Source: Cinnamomum chago
Taxonomy: Eukaryota > Streptophyta > Magnoliopsida > Laurales > Lauraceae
Length of the DNA stretch: 64,000 nucleotides
NCBI GenBank assembly: GCA_038049695.1
Contig: CP142457.1
Span: 22,086,501 to 22,150,500 of the forward strand
Direction of reading: 5' to 3'
The position numbers and the translations under genes are program-made. The notes beneath the pieces were generated by a model. It did no database searches and was not told the DNA's origin. It saw only the letters and a list, made by a program, of their open reading frames with translations. This document shows, piece after piece, positions 1 to 11,469 of this stretch (its first letter is position 1; each line of letters opens with the position of its first letter).

Positions 1-3000
1 AACCGAAGAGTAGCTCGGAATATCCTAAAAATCGCATCTCATCCCAAAATCCCTTAATATGGATTTAGAGGCGTACGATAAGACAAGGACACCCGAAACC
101 CTTTTTATTTTAAAACTTGATCCCGGATATTTCTAGATGTTGCCCTTTTACACAGAGTCGCAAGAAACACAGTGTGGAGTCAACAATTACCTAGAGCCGC
201 AAAGATTCTGCTTTAGTACAATAGTATCGTACGTCCCGCGCGAAGTTCGGGTTTTCTCCTTTACAACCAGAGAACTCCCCGAAAGTGTTTACCATACCCA
301 AGGTTCGCCCGAAACCCGTTTTAAACCGAAAAGTAGCTCGAAATATCCTAAAAGGTGCATCTCAACCCAGAATACCTTCAAATGGATTTCGAGGCGTGAG
401 ACAAGAGAAGGACACCCGAAACCCCTTCTATAGTAAAACGTGATCCTGGAATTTTCTAGAGGGAGTCTTTAGACCAAGAGTCGCATTAAAACACATAGTA
501 GAGTCAGCCATATTCTCGAGCCGCATAGATTGTGTTTTCGTACTAAAGGACCGTACGACCCGCACGAAGTTCGGGTTTTCGCCTTTACAAACACTGAACT
601 CCCCGAATGTGTTTTCCTTACCCAAGATTCGCCCGAAACCCGTTTTAAACCGAAAAGTAGCTCGAAATATCTTAAAGAGCGCATCTCAACCCAGAATCCC
701 TACAAATGGATTTGGAGCCGTAAGGAAAGACAGAGACACCCGAAACCCCATTTAGAGTAAAACGCAATCCCGGATTTTTCCAAAGGGAGTCTTTGGACCA
801 AGAGTCGCATGAAACACAGTGTTGACTCAACAACTTTCTAGAGCCGCACAGATTATGTTTTCGTTCAAAAGTACCGTACGACCCTCGCATGAAGTTCCGG
901 TTTTCGCCCTAGCAAACACTGAACTCCCCGAAAGTGATTTCCACACCCAAGATTCACCCGAAACCCGTAGTAAACCGAAGAGTAGCTCGGAATATCCTAA
1001 AAATCGCATCTCATCCCAAAATCCCTTAATATGGATTTAGAGGCGTACGATAAGACAAGGACACCCGAAACCCTTTTTATTTTAAAACTTGATCCCGGAT
1101 ATTTCTAGATGTTGCCCTTTTACACAGAGTCGCAAGAAACACAGTGTGGAGTCAACAATTACCTAGAGCCGCAAAGATTCTGCTTTAGTACAATAGTATC
1201 GTACGTCCCGCGCGAAGTTCGGGTTTTCTCCTTTACAACCAGAGAACTCCCCGAAAGTGTTTACCATACCCAAGGTTCGCCCGAAACCCGTTTTAAACCG
1301 AAAAGTAGCTCGAAATATCCTAAAAGGTGCATCTCAACCCAGAATACCTTCAAATGGATTTCGAGGCGTGAGACAAGAGAAGGACACCCGAAACCCCTTC
1401 TATAGTAAAACGTGATCCTGGAATTTTCTAGAGGGAGTCTTTAGACCAAGAGTCGCATTAAAACACATAGTAGAGTCAGCCATATTCTCGAGCCGCATAG
1501 ATTGTGTTTTCGTACTAAAGGACCGTACGACCCGCACGAAGTTCGGGTTTTCGCCTTTACAAACACTGAACTCCCCGAATGTGTTTTCCTTACCCAAGAT
1601 TCGCCCGAAACCCGTTTTAAACCGAAAAGTAGCTCGAAATATCTTAAAGAGCGCATCTCAACCCAGAATCCCTACAAATGGATTTGGAGCCGTAAGGAAA
1701 GACAGAGACACCCGAATCCCCATTTAGAGTAAAACGCAATCCCGAATTTTTCCAAAGGGAGTCTTTGGACCAAGAGTCGCATGAAACACAGTGTTGACTC
1801 AACAACTTTCTAGAGCCGCACAGATTATGTTTTCGTTCAAAAGTACCGTACGACCCTCGCATGAAGTTCCGGTTTTCGCCCTAGCAAACACTGAACTCCT
1901 CGAAAGTGATTTCCACACCCAAGATTCACCCGAAACCCGTAGTAAACCGAAGAGTAGCTCGGAATATCCTAAAAATCGCATCTCATCCCAAAATCCCAAA
2001 ATATGGATTTAGAGACGTACGATAAGACAAGGACACCCGAAAACCTTTTTATTTTAAAACTTGATCCCGGATATTTCTTGATGTTGCCTTTGTACACAGA
2101 GTCGCAAGAAACACAGTGTGGAGTCAACAATTTCCTAGAGCCGCAAAGATTCTGCTTTAGTACAAAAGTATCGTACGTCCCGCGCGAAGTTCGGGTTTTC
2201 TCCATTACTACCAGAGAACTCCCCGAAAGTGTTTACCATACCCAAGGTTCGCCCGAAACCCGTTTTAAATCGAAAAGTATCTCGAAATATCCTAAAAGGT
2301 GCATCTCAACCCAGAATACCTTCAAATGGATTTCGAGGCGTGAGACAAGAGAAGGACACCCGAAACCCCTTCTATAGTAAAACGTGATCCTGGAATTTTC
2401 TAGAGGGAGTCTTTAGACCAAGAGTCGCATTAAAACACAGTGTAGAGTCAGCCATATTCTCGAGCCGCATAGATTGTGTTTTCGTACTAAAGGACCGTAC
2501 GACCCGCACGAAGTTCGGGTTTTCGCCTTTACAAACACTGAACTCCCCGAATGTGTTTTCCTTACCCAAGATTCGCCCGAAACCCGTTTTAAACCGAAAA
2601 GTAGCTCGAAATATCTTAAAGAGCGCATCTCAACCCAGAATCCCTACAAATGGATTTGGAGCCGTAAGGAAAGACAGAGACACCCGAAACCCCATTTAGA
2701 GTAAAACGCAATCCCGGATTTTTCCAAAGGGAGTCTTTGGACCAAGAGTCGCATGAAACACAGTGTTGACTCAACAACTTTCTAGAGCCGCACAAATTAT
2801 GTTTTCGTTCAAAAGTACCGTACGACCCTCGCATGAAGTTCCGGTTTTCGCCCTAGCAAACACTGAACTCCCCGAAAGTGATTTCCACACCCAAGATTCA
2901 CCCGAAACCCGTAGTAAACCGAAGAGTAGCTCGGAATATCCTAAAAATCGCATCTCATCCCAAAATCCCATCATATGGATTTAGAGGCGTACGATAAGAC

Positions 3001-3026
3001 AAGGACACCCGAAACCCTTTTCAGTT

Positions 3027-3349
3027 TAAAACTTGATCCCGGATATTTCTAGATGTTGCCTTTGTACACAGAGTCGCAAGAAACACAGTGTGGAGTCAAC
3101 AATTTCCTAGAGCCGCAAAGATTCTGCTTTAGTACAAAAGTATCGTACGTCCCGCGCGAAGTTCGGGTTTTCTCCTTTACAACCAGAGAACTCCCCGAAA
3201 GTGTTTACCATACCCAAGGTTCGCCCGAAACCCGTTTTAAACCGAAAAGTATCTCGAAATATCCTAAAAGGTGCATCTCAACCCAGAATACCTTCAAATG
3301 GATTTCGAGGCGTGAGACAAGAGAAGGACACCCGAAACCCCTTCTATAG
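3027..3349. repeat. Exemplar satellite monomer A (323 bp)
   Basis: Reference copy of class A. It starts at TAAAACTTGATCCCGG and is marked by ATGTTGCCTTTGTACAC, TCCCGCGCGAAGTTCGGG, TTTACCATACCCAAGG and ending CCCCTTCTATAG. With the next two entries it makes one 972-bp unit (323+324+325). Blocks shared with B and C include CGAAGTTCGGGTTTTC, AACTCCCCGAA, CCCGTTTTAAACCGAAAAG and GGACACCCGAAACC. Confidence 0.9.
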
Positions 3350-3673
3350 TAAAACGTGATCCTGGAATTTTCTAGAGGGAGTCTTTCGACCAAGAGTCGC
3401 ATTAAAACACAGTGTAGAGTCAGCCATATTCTCGAGCCGCATAGATTGTGTTTTCGTACTAAAGGACCGTACGACCCGCACGAAGTTCGGGTTTTCGCCT
3501 TTACAAACACTGAACTCCCCGAATGTGTTTTCCTTACCCAAGATTCGCCCGAAACCCGTTTTAAACCGAAAAGTAGCTCGAAATATCTTAAAGAGCGCAT
3601 CTCAACCCAGAATCCCTTCAAATGGATTTGGAGCCGTAAGGAAAGACAGAGACACCCGAAACCCCATTTAGAG
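3350..3673. repeat. Exemplar satellite monomer B (324 bp)
   Basis: Reference copy of class B. It starts at TAAAACGTGATCCTGG and is marked by AGAGTCGCATTAAAACAC, GACCCGCACGAAGTTCGGG, CCGAATGTGTTTTCC, ATCTTAAAGAGCGCATC and ending CCCCATTTAGAG. It aligns with A and C along its full length but is clearly diverged from both, whereas B copies in different trimers are nearly identical. That contrast defines a higher-order repeat. Confidence 0.9.
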
Positions 3674-3998
3674 TAAAACGCAATCCCGGATTTTTCCAAA
3701 GGGAGTCTTTGGACCAAGAGTCACATGAAACACAGTGTTGACTCAACAACTTTCTAGAGCCGCACATATTATTTTTTCGTTCAAAAGTACCGTACGACCC
3801 TCGCATGAAGTTCCGGTTTTCGCCCTAGCAAACACTGAACTCCTCGAAAGTGATTTCCACACCCAAGATTCACCCGAAACCCGTAGTAAACCGAAGAGTA
3901 GCTCGGAATATCCTAAAAATCGCATCTCATCCCAAAATCCCTTAATATGGATTTAGAGGCGTACGATAAGACAAGGACACCCGAAAACCTTTTTATTT
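3674..3998. repeat. Exemplar satellite monomer C (325 bp)
   Basis: Reference copy of class C. It starts at TAAAACGCAATCCCGG and is marked by GCATGAAACACAGTGTTGAC (GCAT is CACAT in this copy), CCCTCGCATGAAGTTCCGG, CCCTAGCAAACACTGAAC, CCCGTAGTAAACCGAAGAG and CGTACGATAAGACAAGG. Most changes of unit length in the window come from C being joined to a hybrid monomer (see the 648-bp dimers). Confidence 0.9.
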
Positions 3999-6900
3999 TA
4001 AAACTTGATCCCGGATATTTCTAGATGTTGCCTTTGTACACAGAGTCGCAAGAAACACAGTGTGGAGTTAACAATTTCCTAGAGCCGCAAAGATTCTGCT
4101 TTAGTACAAAAGTATCGTACGTCCCGCGCGAAGTTCGGGTTTTCTCCTTTACAACCAGAGAACTCCCCGAAAGTGTTTACCATACCCAAGGTTCGCCCGA
4201 AACCCGTTTTAAACCGAAAAGTAGCTCGAAATATCCTAAAAGGTGCATCTCAACCCAGAATACCTTCAAATGGATTTCGAGGCGTGAGACAAGAGAAGGA
4301 CACCCAAACACCTTCTATAGTAAAACGTGATCCTGGAATTTTCTAGAGGGAGTCTTTGGACCAAGAGTCGCATTAAAACAAAGTGTAGAGTCAGCCATAT
4401 TCTCGAGCCGTATAGATTGTGTTTTCGTACTAAAGGACCGTACGACCCGCACGAAGTACGGGTTTTCGCCTTTACAAACATTGAACTCCCCGAATATGTT
4501 TTCCTTACCCAAGATTCGCCCGAAACCCGTTTTAAACCGAAAAGTAGCTCGGAATATCTTAAAGAGCGCATCTCAACCCAGAATCCCTTCAAATGGATTT
4601 GGAGCCGTAAGGAAAGACAGAGACACCCGAAACCCCATTTAGAGTAAAACGCAATCCCGGATTTTTCCAAAGGGAGTCTTTGGACCAAGAGTCACATGAA
4701 ACACAGTGTTGACTCAACAACTTTCTAGAGCCGCACATATTATTTTTTCGTTCAAAAGTACCGTACGACCCTCGCATGAAGTTCCGGTTTTCGCCCTAGC
4801 AAACACTGAACTCCTCGAAAGTGATTTCCACACCCAAGATTCACCCGAAACCCGTAGTAAACCGAAGAGTAGCTCGGAATATCCTAAAAATCGCATCTCA
4901 TCCCAAAATCCCTTAATATGGATTTAGAGGCGTACGATAAGACAAGGACACCCGAAACCCTTTTTATTTTAAAACTTGATCCCGGATATTTCTAGATGTT
5001 GCCCTTTTACACAGAGTCGCAAGAAACACAGTGTGGAGTCAACAATTACCTAGAGCCGCAAAGATTCTGCTTTAGTACAAAAGTATCGTACGTCCCGCGC
5101 GAAGTTCGGGTTTTCTCCTTTACAACCAGAGAACTCCCCGAAAGTGTTTACCATTCCCAAGGTTCGCCCGAAACCCGTTTTAAACCGAAAAGTAGCTCGA
5201 AATATACTAAAAGTTGCATCTCAACACAGAATACCTTCAAATGGATTTCGAGGCGTGAGACAAGAGAAGGACACCCGAAACCCCTTCTATAGTAAAACGT
5301 GATCCTGGAATTTTCTAGAGGGAGTCTTTGGACCAAGAGTCGCATTAAAACACAGTGTAGAGTCAACCATATTCTTGAGCCGCATAGATTGTGTTTTCGT
5401 ACTAAAAGGACCGTACGACCCGCACGAAGTACGGGTTTTCGCCTTTACAAACACTGAACTCCCCGAATGTGTTTTCCTTACCCAAGGTTCGCCCGAAACC
5501 CGTTTTAAACCGAAAAGAGCTCGAAATATCTTAAAGAGCGCATCTCAACCCAGAATCCCTTCAAATGGATTTGGAGCCGTAAGGAAAGACAGAGACAACC
5601 GAAACCACATTTAGAGTAAGACGCAATCCCGGATTTTTCCGAAGGGAGTCTTTGGACCAAGAGTCGCATGAAACACAGTGTTGACTCAACAACTTTCTAG
5701 AGCCGCACAGATTATGTTTTCGTTCAAAAGTACCGTACGACCCTCGCATGAAGTTCCGGTTTTCGCCCTAGCAAATACTGAACTCCCCGAAAGTGATTTC
5801 CACACCCAAGATTCACCCGAAACCCGTAGTAAACCGAAGAGTAGCTCGGAATATCCTAAAAATCGCATCTCATCCCAAAATCCCTTCATATGGCTTTAGA
5901 GGCGTACGATAAGACAAGGACACCCGAAACCCTTTTTAGTTTAAAACTTGGTCCCGGATATTTCTAGATGTTGCCTTTGTACACAGATTCGCAAGAAACA
6001 CAGTGTGGAGTCAACAATTTCCTAGAGCCGCAAAGATTCTGCTTTAGTACAAAAGTATCGTACGTCCCGCGCGAAGTTCGGGTTTTCTCCTTTACAACCA
6101 GAGAACTCCCCGAAAGTGTTTACCATACCCAAGGTTCGCCCGAAACCCGTTTTAAACCGAAAAGTAGCTCGAAATATCCAAAATGGTGTATCTCAACCCA
6201 GAATACCTTCAAATGGATATCGAGGCGTGAGACAAGAGAAGGACACCCGAAACCCCTTCTATAGTAAAACGTGATCCTGGAATTTTCTAGAGGGAGTCTT
6301 TGGAGCAAGAGTCGCATTAAAACACAGTGTAGTGTCAGCCATATTCTCGAGCCGCATAGATTGTGTTTTCGTACTAAAGGACCGTACGACCCGCACGAAG
6401 TTCAGATTTTCGCCTTTACAAACACTGAACTCCCCGAATGTGTTTTCCTTACCCAAGATTCGCCCGAAACCCGTTTTAAGCCGAAAAGTAGCTCGAAATA
6501 TCATAAAGAGCGCATCTCAACCCAAAATCCCTTCAAATGGATTTGGAGGCGTAAGGAAAGACAGAGACACCCGAAACCCCATTTAGAGTACAACGCAATC
6601 CCGGATTTTTCCAAAGGGACTCTTTGGACCAAGAGTCGCATGAAACACAATGTTGACTCAAAAACTTTCTAGAGCCGCACAGATTATGTTTTCGTTCAAA
6701 AGTGCCGTACGACCCTCGCATGAAGTTCCGGTTTTCGCCCTAGCGAACACTGAACTCCCCGAAAGTGATTTCCACACTCAAGATTCACCCGAAACCCGTA
6801 GTAAACCGAAGAGTAGCTCGGAATATCCTAAAAATCGCATCTCATCCCAAAATCCCTTAATATGGATTTAGAGGCGTACGATAAGACAAGGACACCCGAA

Positions 6901-8550
6901 ACCCTTTTTATTTTAAAACTTGATCCCGGATATTTCTAGATGTTGCCTTTTTACACAGAGTCGCAAGAAACACAGTGTGGAGTCAACAATTTCCTAGAGC
7001 CGCTTAGATTCTACTTTAGTACAAAAGTATCGTACGTCCCGTGTGAAGTTCGGGTTTTCTCCTTTACAACCAGAGAACTCCCCGAAAGTGTTTACCATAC
7101 CCAACGTTCGCCCGAAACCCGTTTTAAACCGAAAAGTAGCTCGAAATATCCTAAAAGGTGCATCTCAACACAGAATACCTTCAAATGGATTTCGAGGCAT
7201 GAGACAAGAGAAGGACACCTGAAACCCCTTCTAGAGTAAAACGTGATCCTGGAATTTTCTAGAGGGAGTCTTTGGACCAAGAGTCGCATTAAAACACAGT
7301 GTAGAGTCAACCATATTCTCGAGCCGCATAGATGGTGTTTTCGTACTAAAGGACCGTACGACCCGTACGAAGTACGGGTTTTCGCCTTTACAAACACTGA
7401 ACTCCCCGAATGTGTTTTCTTTATCCAAGATTCGCCCGAAACCCGTTTTAAACCGAAAAGTAGCTCGAAATATCTTCAAGAGCGCATCTCAACCCAGAAT
7501 CCCTTCAAATGGATTTGGAGCCGTTAGGAAAGACAGAGACACCCGAAACCCCATTTAGAGTAAAACGCAATCCCGGATTTTTCCAAAGGGAGTCTTTGGA
7601 CCAAGAGTCGCATGAAACACAGTGTTGACTCAACAACTTTCTAGAGCCGCACAGAATATGTTTTCGTTCAAAAGTACCGTACGACCCTCGCATGAAGTTC
7701 CGGTTTTCGCCCTAGCAAACACTAAACTCCCCGAAAGTGATTTCCACACTCAAGATTCACCCGAAACCCGTAGTAAACCGAAGAGTAGCTCGGAATATCC
7801 TAAAAATCGCATCTCATCTCAAAATCCCTTCATATGGATTTAGAGGCGTCCGATAAGAAAAGGACACCCGAAACCCTTTTTAGTTTAAAACTTGATCCCG
7901 GATATTTCTAGATGTTGCCTTTGTACACAGAGTCGCAAGAAACACAGTGTGGAGTCAACAATTTCCTAGAGCCGCAAAGATTCTGCTTTAGTACAAAAGT
8001 ATCGTACGTCCCGCGCGAAGTTCGGGTTTTCTCCTTTACAACCAGAGAACTCCCCGAAAGTGTTTACCATACCCAAGGTTCGCCCGAAACCCGTTTTAAA
8101 CCGAAAAGTAGCTCGAAATATCCTAAAAGGTGCATCTCAACACAGAATACCTTCAAATGGATTTCGAGGCGTGAGACAAGAGAAGGACACCTGAAACCCC
8201 TTCTAGAGTAAATCTTGATCCTGGAATTTTCTAGAGGGAGTCTTTGGACCAAGAGTCGCATTAAAACACAGTGTAGAGTCAACCATATTCTCGAGCCACA
8301 TAGATTGTGTTTTCGTACTAAAGGACCGTACGACCCGCACGAAGTTCGGGTTTTCGCCTTTACAAACACTGAACTCCCCGAATGTGTTTTCCTTACCCAA
8401 GATTCGCCCGAAACCCGTTTTAAACCGAAAAGTAGCTCGAAATATCTTAAAGAGCGCATCTCAACCCAGAATCCATTCAAATGGATTTGGAGCCGTAAGA
8501 AAAGACAGAGACACCCGAAACCCCATTTAGAGTAAAACGCAATCCCGGAT

Positions 8551-9096
8551 ATTTGTAATCACAATCAATTGATCATGAATAGATATGCACTACAAGAGAT
8601 ATAACTATATGATCAAAATGCAAATCTATCATGAAAAGGTTGCAATCAAAGGATTTTGAAAACCATGAGATATAACTATAAAAGTTCATGAAGACAAAAT
8701 CAAATGATCACAAAGAAACATTGCATTTTAAAAGATGTGACTATAAAGCAACAAAATGCAAATGTACAAAGACCAACAAATAGATATAACTAAAAAGAGT
8801 AGGTTGGTCTAGGGGTATCAAGGCCTAAGGTTACTCAAATAGTCTACCTTTGAAAATTCACCTAAGGTCTTGAAAATGTGTCCTTGAGAGATCACTTTGA
8901 GGACTCACCAACTCTAGAAGATATAACTTGAAAAAGACTAAGAGTGGTGCAATGAGGCTAGGGAAATATCATTTTCAATCATAGTGGAAATCTTTAAAAA
9001 GATATGCAATAAAACACAACACTAGGGTTCAAATCTAGCAAGGATCAACTCCGGGTTGTTAAGCCCTAAAATGGAGTAACCCTCTCTGATACCACT
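8551..9096 (-). other. Truncated second internal fragment (PBS-proximal 546 bp)
   Basis: Apparently identical to 13905-14450, including the primer binding site, and truncated at the satellite boundary. It begins ATTTGTAATCACAATC directly after satellite CCCGGAT. It lies on the far side of a complete LTR, so it is the start of a second element body in the same orientation, not flanking DNA. Confidence 0.8.
9084..9094 (-). other. Second primer binding site copy
   Basis: Identical to the site at 14438-14448 and likewise two bases outside an LTR end. A primer binding site beyond the second LTR is the key evidence that another internal region begins here. Confidence 0.85.
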
Positions 9097-9987
9097 TGTA
9101 AGTCCATGGGGATCCGAACCCTAGAGGGGGGGTGAATAGGGTGAGCTTCTTTTATGACCAATTTTAACAATTTTAACTTCTTTAAAACAAACTAGTCACA
9201 AGTGATGATTATCAAACAAAATGCGGAAGCTTAAAGAAAACAATCACCACAAAGCAAGCACCATCACACAAGTATTTATAGTGGTTCGGCCTCAATGCCT
9301 ACATCCACTACCGGCTTGTGATCCAACACCCCACCGGATTTCCACTATTTATGCTTTTCAATAGGCTAAGCAATAACCTTTACAATATGCTTTCCAAGGC
9401 TAAGCAATAACCTTACAATGATGTTTTTCAAGGCTTAACATCAACCTATACACTATGCTTTTAAAGGCTAAGCAATAACCTCTTCAACCACAAGGTTGGT
9501 TATCTCTCTAATTTAGTGTCTTTAATACACTCGATGGAGATTCTATTAAGCTCATTACAATGCCTCTTAAATAGGCGGATATGGAAGTGAAATACAAATA
9601 CACACTCACACTATGAATGCAAAGTTGAAAACAAATGAAGTGTGTGTGTGTGGTCCTCAATCATTTTGAAAATGAAAGTTCATAAATGTATGCCTAAGGC
9701 TTTTGAAAGTTTAAGCTCATAAAACATTTATGATTGAGGATGTGATGCAATCACATGTTAAAAGTAACAACTTGTTAATGATATCAAAGTTACACAAGTT
9801 GTATGAAATGGATTAGCTCTAAACATGTGATGCATAGGGATGTCAATCAAATCATCAATGTAGCTCAAAATATAAAAATAGATTTGATTGAAAAGAGGGG
9901 ACAAATCATATGTAATTATAAAGACAACTTGAAAATGATTTACCAATCAAAGTAAGGCAAGTTGTGAAGCATTAAAACAATAATACA

Positions 9988-10583
9988 CATATGATTTGTA
10001 ATGATGTTGGATCCAAAACATAAGATACATTTGAGAGAGATTTTCTTATGATGGAAAAACAACAACCAATGATTCAACAAAGTATATGAATCATGTTACA
10101 TATTTCATTAACATGATCTACTTAGATTTACCAAAGATAAAGTACTACTTTGATGAATCAATGGTGATGTATCCAAAACAATAGATCTATTCAAAATATA
10201 ACACATGCTAAGGATACAACACATCATAGGTTAACATGTTACTAAGATTTACCAATGATAAAACAAAACATGAAAACATATGATTTGTAAAGAAGTTGAA
10301 TCCAAAACATAAATTAGTTTTGAAAGAGATGTTCTTATGATGGAAAACAACAACCAATGATTCAACCAAGTATATGGATCATGTTACATATGATTTACCA
10401 AGTTTCTTTCATTAACATGATCTACTTTGATTTACCAATTCAAGTACTACTTGGATTGAATCATATGATGTTGTATCCAAAACAATAAATCAACTCAAAA
10501 CATAAAATATGTTAAGGACACAACACAAACATAGTTTAACATGCTAGAAATGATTTACCAAAAATAAAACAAAAGCATGCAAA
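9988..10583. repeat. Imperfect tandem duplication inside the LTR (289 + 307 bp)
   Basis: CATATGATTTGTAA starts at 9988 and again at 10277. The copies share blocks such as TTCTTATGATGGAAAA, CAACAACCAATGATTCAAC, TTAACATGATCTACTT and repeated GATTTACCAA. They are clearly diverged, so the duplication is much older than the two LTR copies. The same structure recurs at 15342-15937. Confidence 0.75.
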
Positions 10584-10751
10584 CATATGATTAAGAAAGG
10601 AAGAGCCTACTTGGTGGTTTAACTTCATTAATCCAAGCTTTAGCTTTCCTAATCTTCCCCTTCATCCCTTGGTTCTTTTCCCTTTTGATATGCCTCAATA
10701 CCTCTCAAGGAGGGGCTAAAAATTCCCAACTTTTGGTAAGGGAAAGAACTC

Positions 10752-10924
10752 ATTTTATAGCCAAAAAGTGCCCAACGGCTAGTTCTCGGTCGACCGACAA
10801 GGAGGTCTCGGTCGACCGGGAAGGCACAACGGTCAGATTTCTGACCGTTGGAGGTTTCAGTTCAAAACTGCAGAAATTACCTCCAGTTGTCTCGGTCGAC
10901 CGAGACCTGCCTCTCGGTCGACCG
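10752..10924 (-). promoter_or_regulatory. LTR regulatory cluster: four palindromes, hairpin, two MSA-like sites, TATA box
   Basis: CTCGGTCGACCG occurs at 10785, 10807, 10891 and 10913; its core CGGTCGACCG is a perfect 10-bp palindrome. AACGGTCAG (10828-10836) and CTGACCGTT (10841-10849) form a 9-bp stem with a 4-base loop. Two sites fit the plant mitosis-specific activator consensus YCYAACGGYY: CCCAACGGCT at 10771-10780 (plus) and TCCAACGGTC at 10843-10852 (minus). A TATAAAAT box reads on the minus strand at 10759-10752, so the cluster lies just upstream of it in element sense. The layout suggests a promoter/enhancer, but function is inferred. Confidence 0.55.
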
Positions 10925-11413
10925 GCGACACTGCCGGGACTCCCCCCTTTTTGCAAAAAATGCAACTTTTGCATATATGAAGGTTTTGCTTGGGGGACCT
11001 TTTTGCCTACTAAATCAAGCTTGGAAAACATGTTTTAAAGATTCTAATGGTTTTTAAAACATGACATAAAAAGCCTAAAAAGTTTCAAAACTTTTAAAAC
11101 AAAGGCTTGCTTGATTTCTTGAAAACTCTTTTCAAATGAAATTGCATACACAAATGATTCTTTTTGTGATGAATGTATGCAAAACTCAAACCTAAAATCA
11201 CAAGATGATTTTCCAAATATAATGCACAATGAAATAGGTTTTCAAAAGAGTTTTGGGTTCTAAAACCAATGCATCCAAGTTTAGAACCAAAACATGCATA
11301 TAACACAAACTTTTCCAAATCTAAAAACCAATGCATGTATAAAACTAGATTTCAAGTTTATTTAAAAACCAATGCAAGTGTGTAAATCACATGATGCTAG
11401 AATGATAATGCAT

Positions 11414-11469
11414 CCATCAAATTGCAATCTATAAAAACCCTAACAATCTCCCCCTTTGCAATTTGATGG
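11414..11469. repeat. 14-bp inverted repeat enclosing the PPT/LTR junction
   Basis: CCATCAAATTGCAA (11414-11427, inside the LTR) and TTGCAATTTGATGG (11456-11469, inside the internal region) are perfect reverse complements. The 28-bp spacer contains the LTR terminus and most of the polypurine tract. In minus-strand RNA the tract and the first LTR bases would lie in a loop. A near-complete extra arm, GCCATTAAATTGCAAAGG, lies near 11819. At 16799 only the LTR arm (16768-16781) remains, because satellite follows. Confidence 0.8.
11446..11459 (-). other. Polypurine tract of the minus-strand element
   Basis: Plus-strand ATCTCCCCCTTTGC reads GCAAAGGGGGAGAT on the minus strand and abuts the LTR start TGTTAGGG. 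This is the expected plus-strand DNA primer site and it sets the 3' LTR boundary. Two more CTCCCCCTTTG copies (11677, 11809) lie further inside. Confidence 0.85.

Larger units (their letters stand above)
1..8550. repeat. Satellite array I (972-bp trimeric higher-order repeat)
   Basis: About nine head-to-tail copies of a 972-bp unit made of three related monomers (A, B, C). The motif ATGTTGCC in monomer A recurs at 137, 1109, 2081, 3053, 4025, 4996, 5968, 6940 and 7912, giving 971-972 bp steps. The first two units are almost identical and share private variants, such as ACAATAGTATCG near 190-230 and again 972 bp later. The array stops inside a C monomer, after CAATCCCGGAT, where the retroelement begins. 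Open frames on both strands repeat with the unit and change with single-base indels, so I read the array as non-coding satellite DNA. Confidence 0.97.
9097..11445 (-). repeat. Second LTR of the minus-strand element (2349 bp)
   Basis: Copy of the LTR at 14451-16799. It has the polypurine tract on one side (11446-11459) and a primer binding site on the other (9084-9094). It therefore acts both as 3' LTR of the complete internal region and as 5' LTR of the truncated one, which a single simple insertion would not produce. It holds a 289/307-bp internal duplication, a palindrome cluster and two TATA-like boxes, listed separately. Confidence 0.85.

Noticed and set aside
3220-3250. CENP-B-box-like match around TTCGCCCGAAACCCG
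   Set aside because: The last four bases are CCCG where the box needs CGGG, and plants have no established CENP-B box system; I do not claim a centromere from this.
3650-3665. CCCGAAACCC repeats as degenerate telomere sequence
   Set aside because: They occur only at fixed places in each monomer and never as tandem CCCTAAA, so there is no interstitial telomere array.
1-8550. Dozens of 60-170 codon open frames on both strands in the satellite
   Set aside because: They recur with the 972-bp unit, overlap in several frames, break at single-base indels between copies and show no domain features.
9640-9656. GTGTGTGTGTGTG microsatellite in the LTR
   Set aside because: Very short and present in both LTR copies; no sign of expansion.
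10685-11038. 117-codon open frame in the LTR (and its copy at 16039-16392)
   Set aside because: It lies across the palindrome/TATA cluster, overlaps open frames on the other strand and has no recognisable protein features.
8551-11445. Reading the whole 2895-bp direct repeat as one LTR
   Set aside because: The primer binding site lies inside it at 9084-9094, two bases from a proper CTTACA end, so the LTR is 2349 bp and the remainder is internal sequence.
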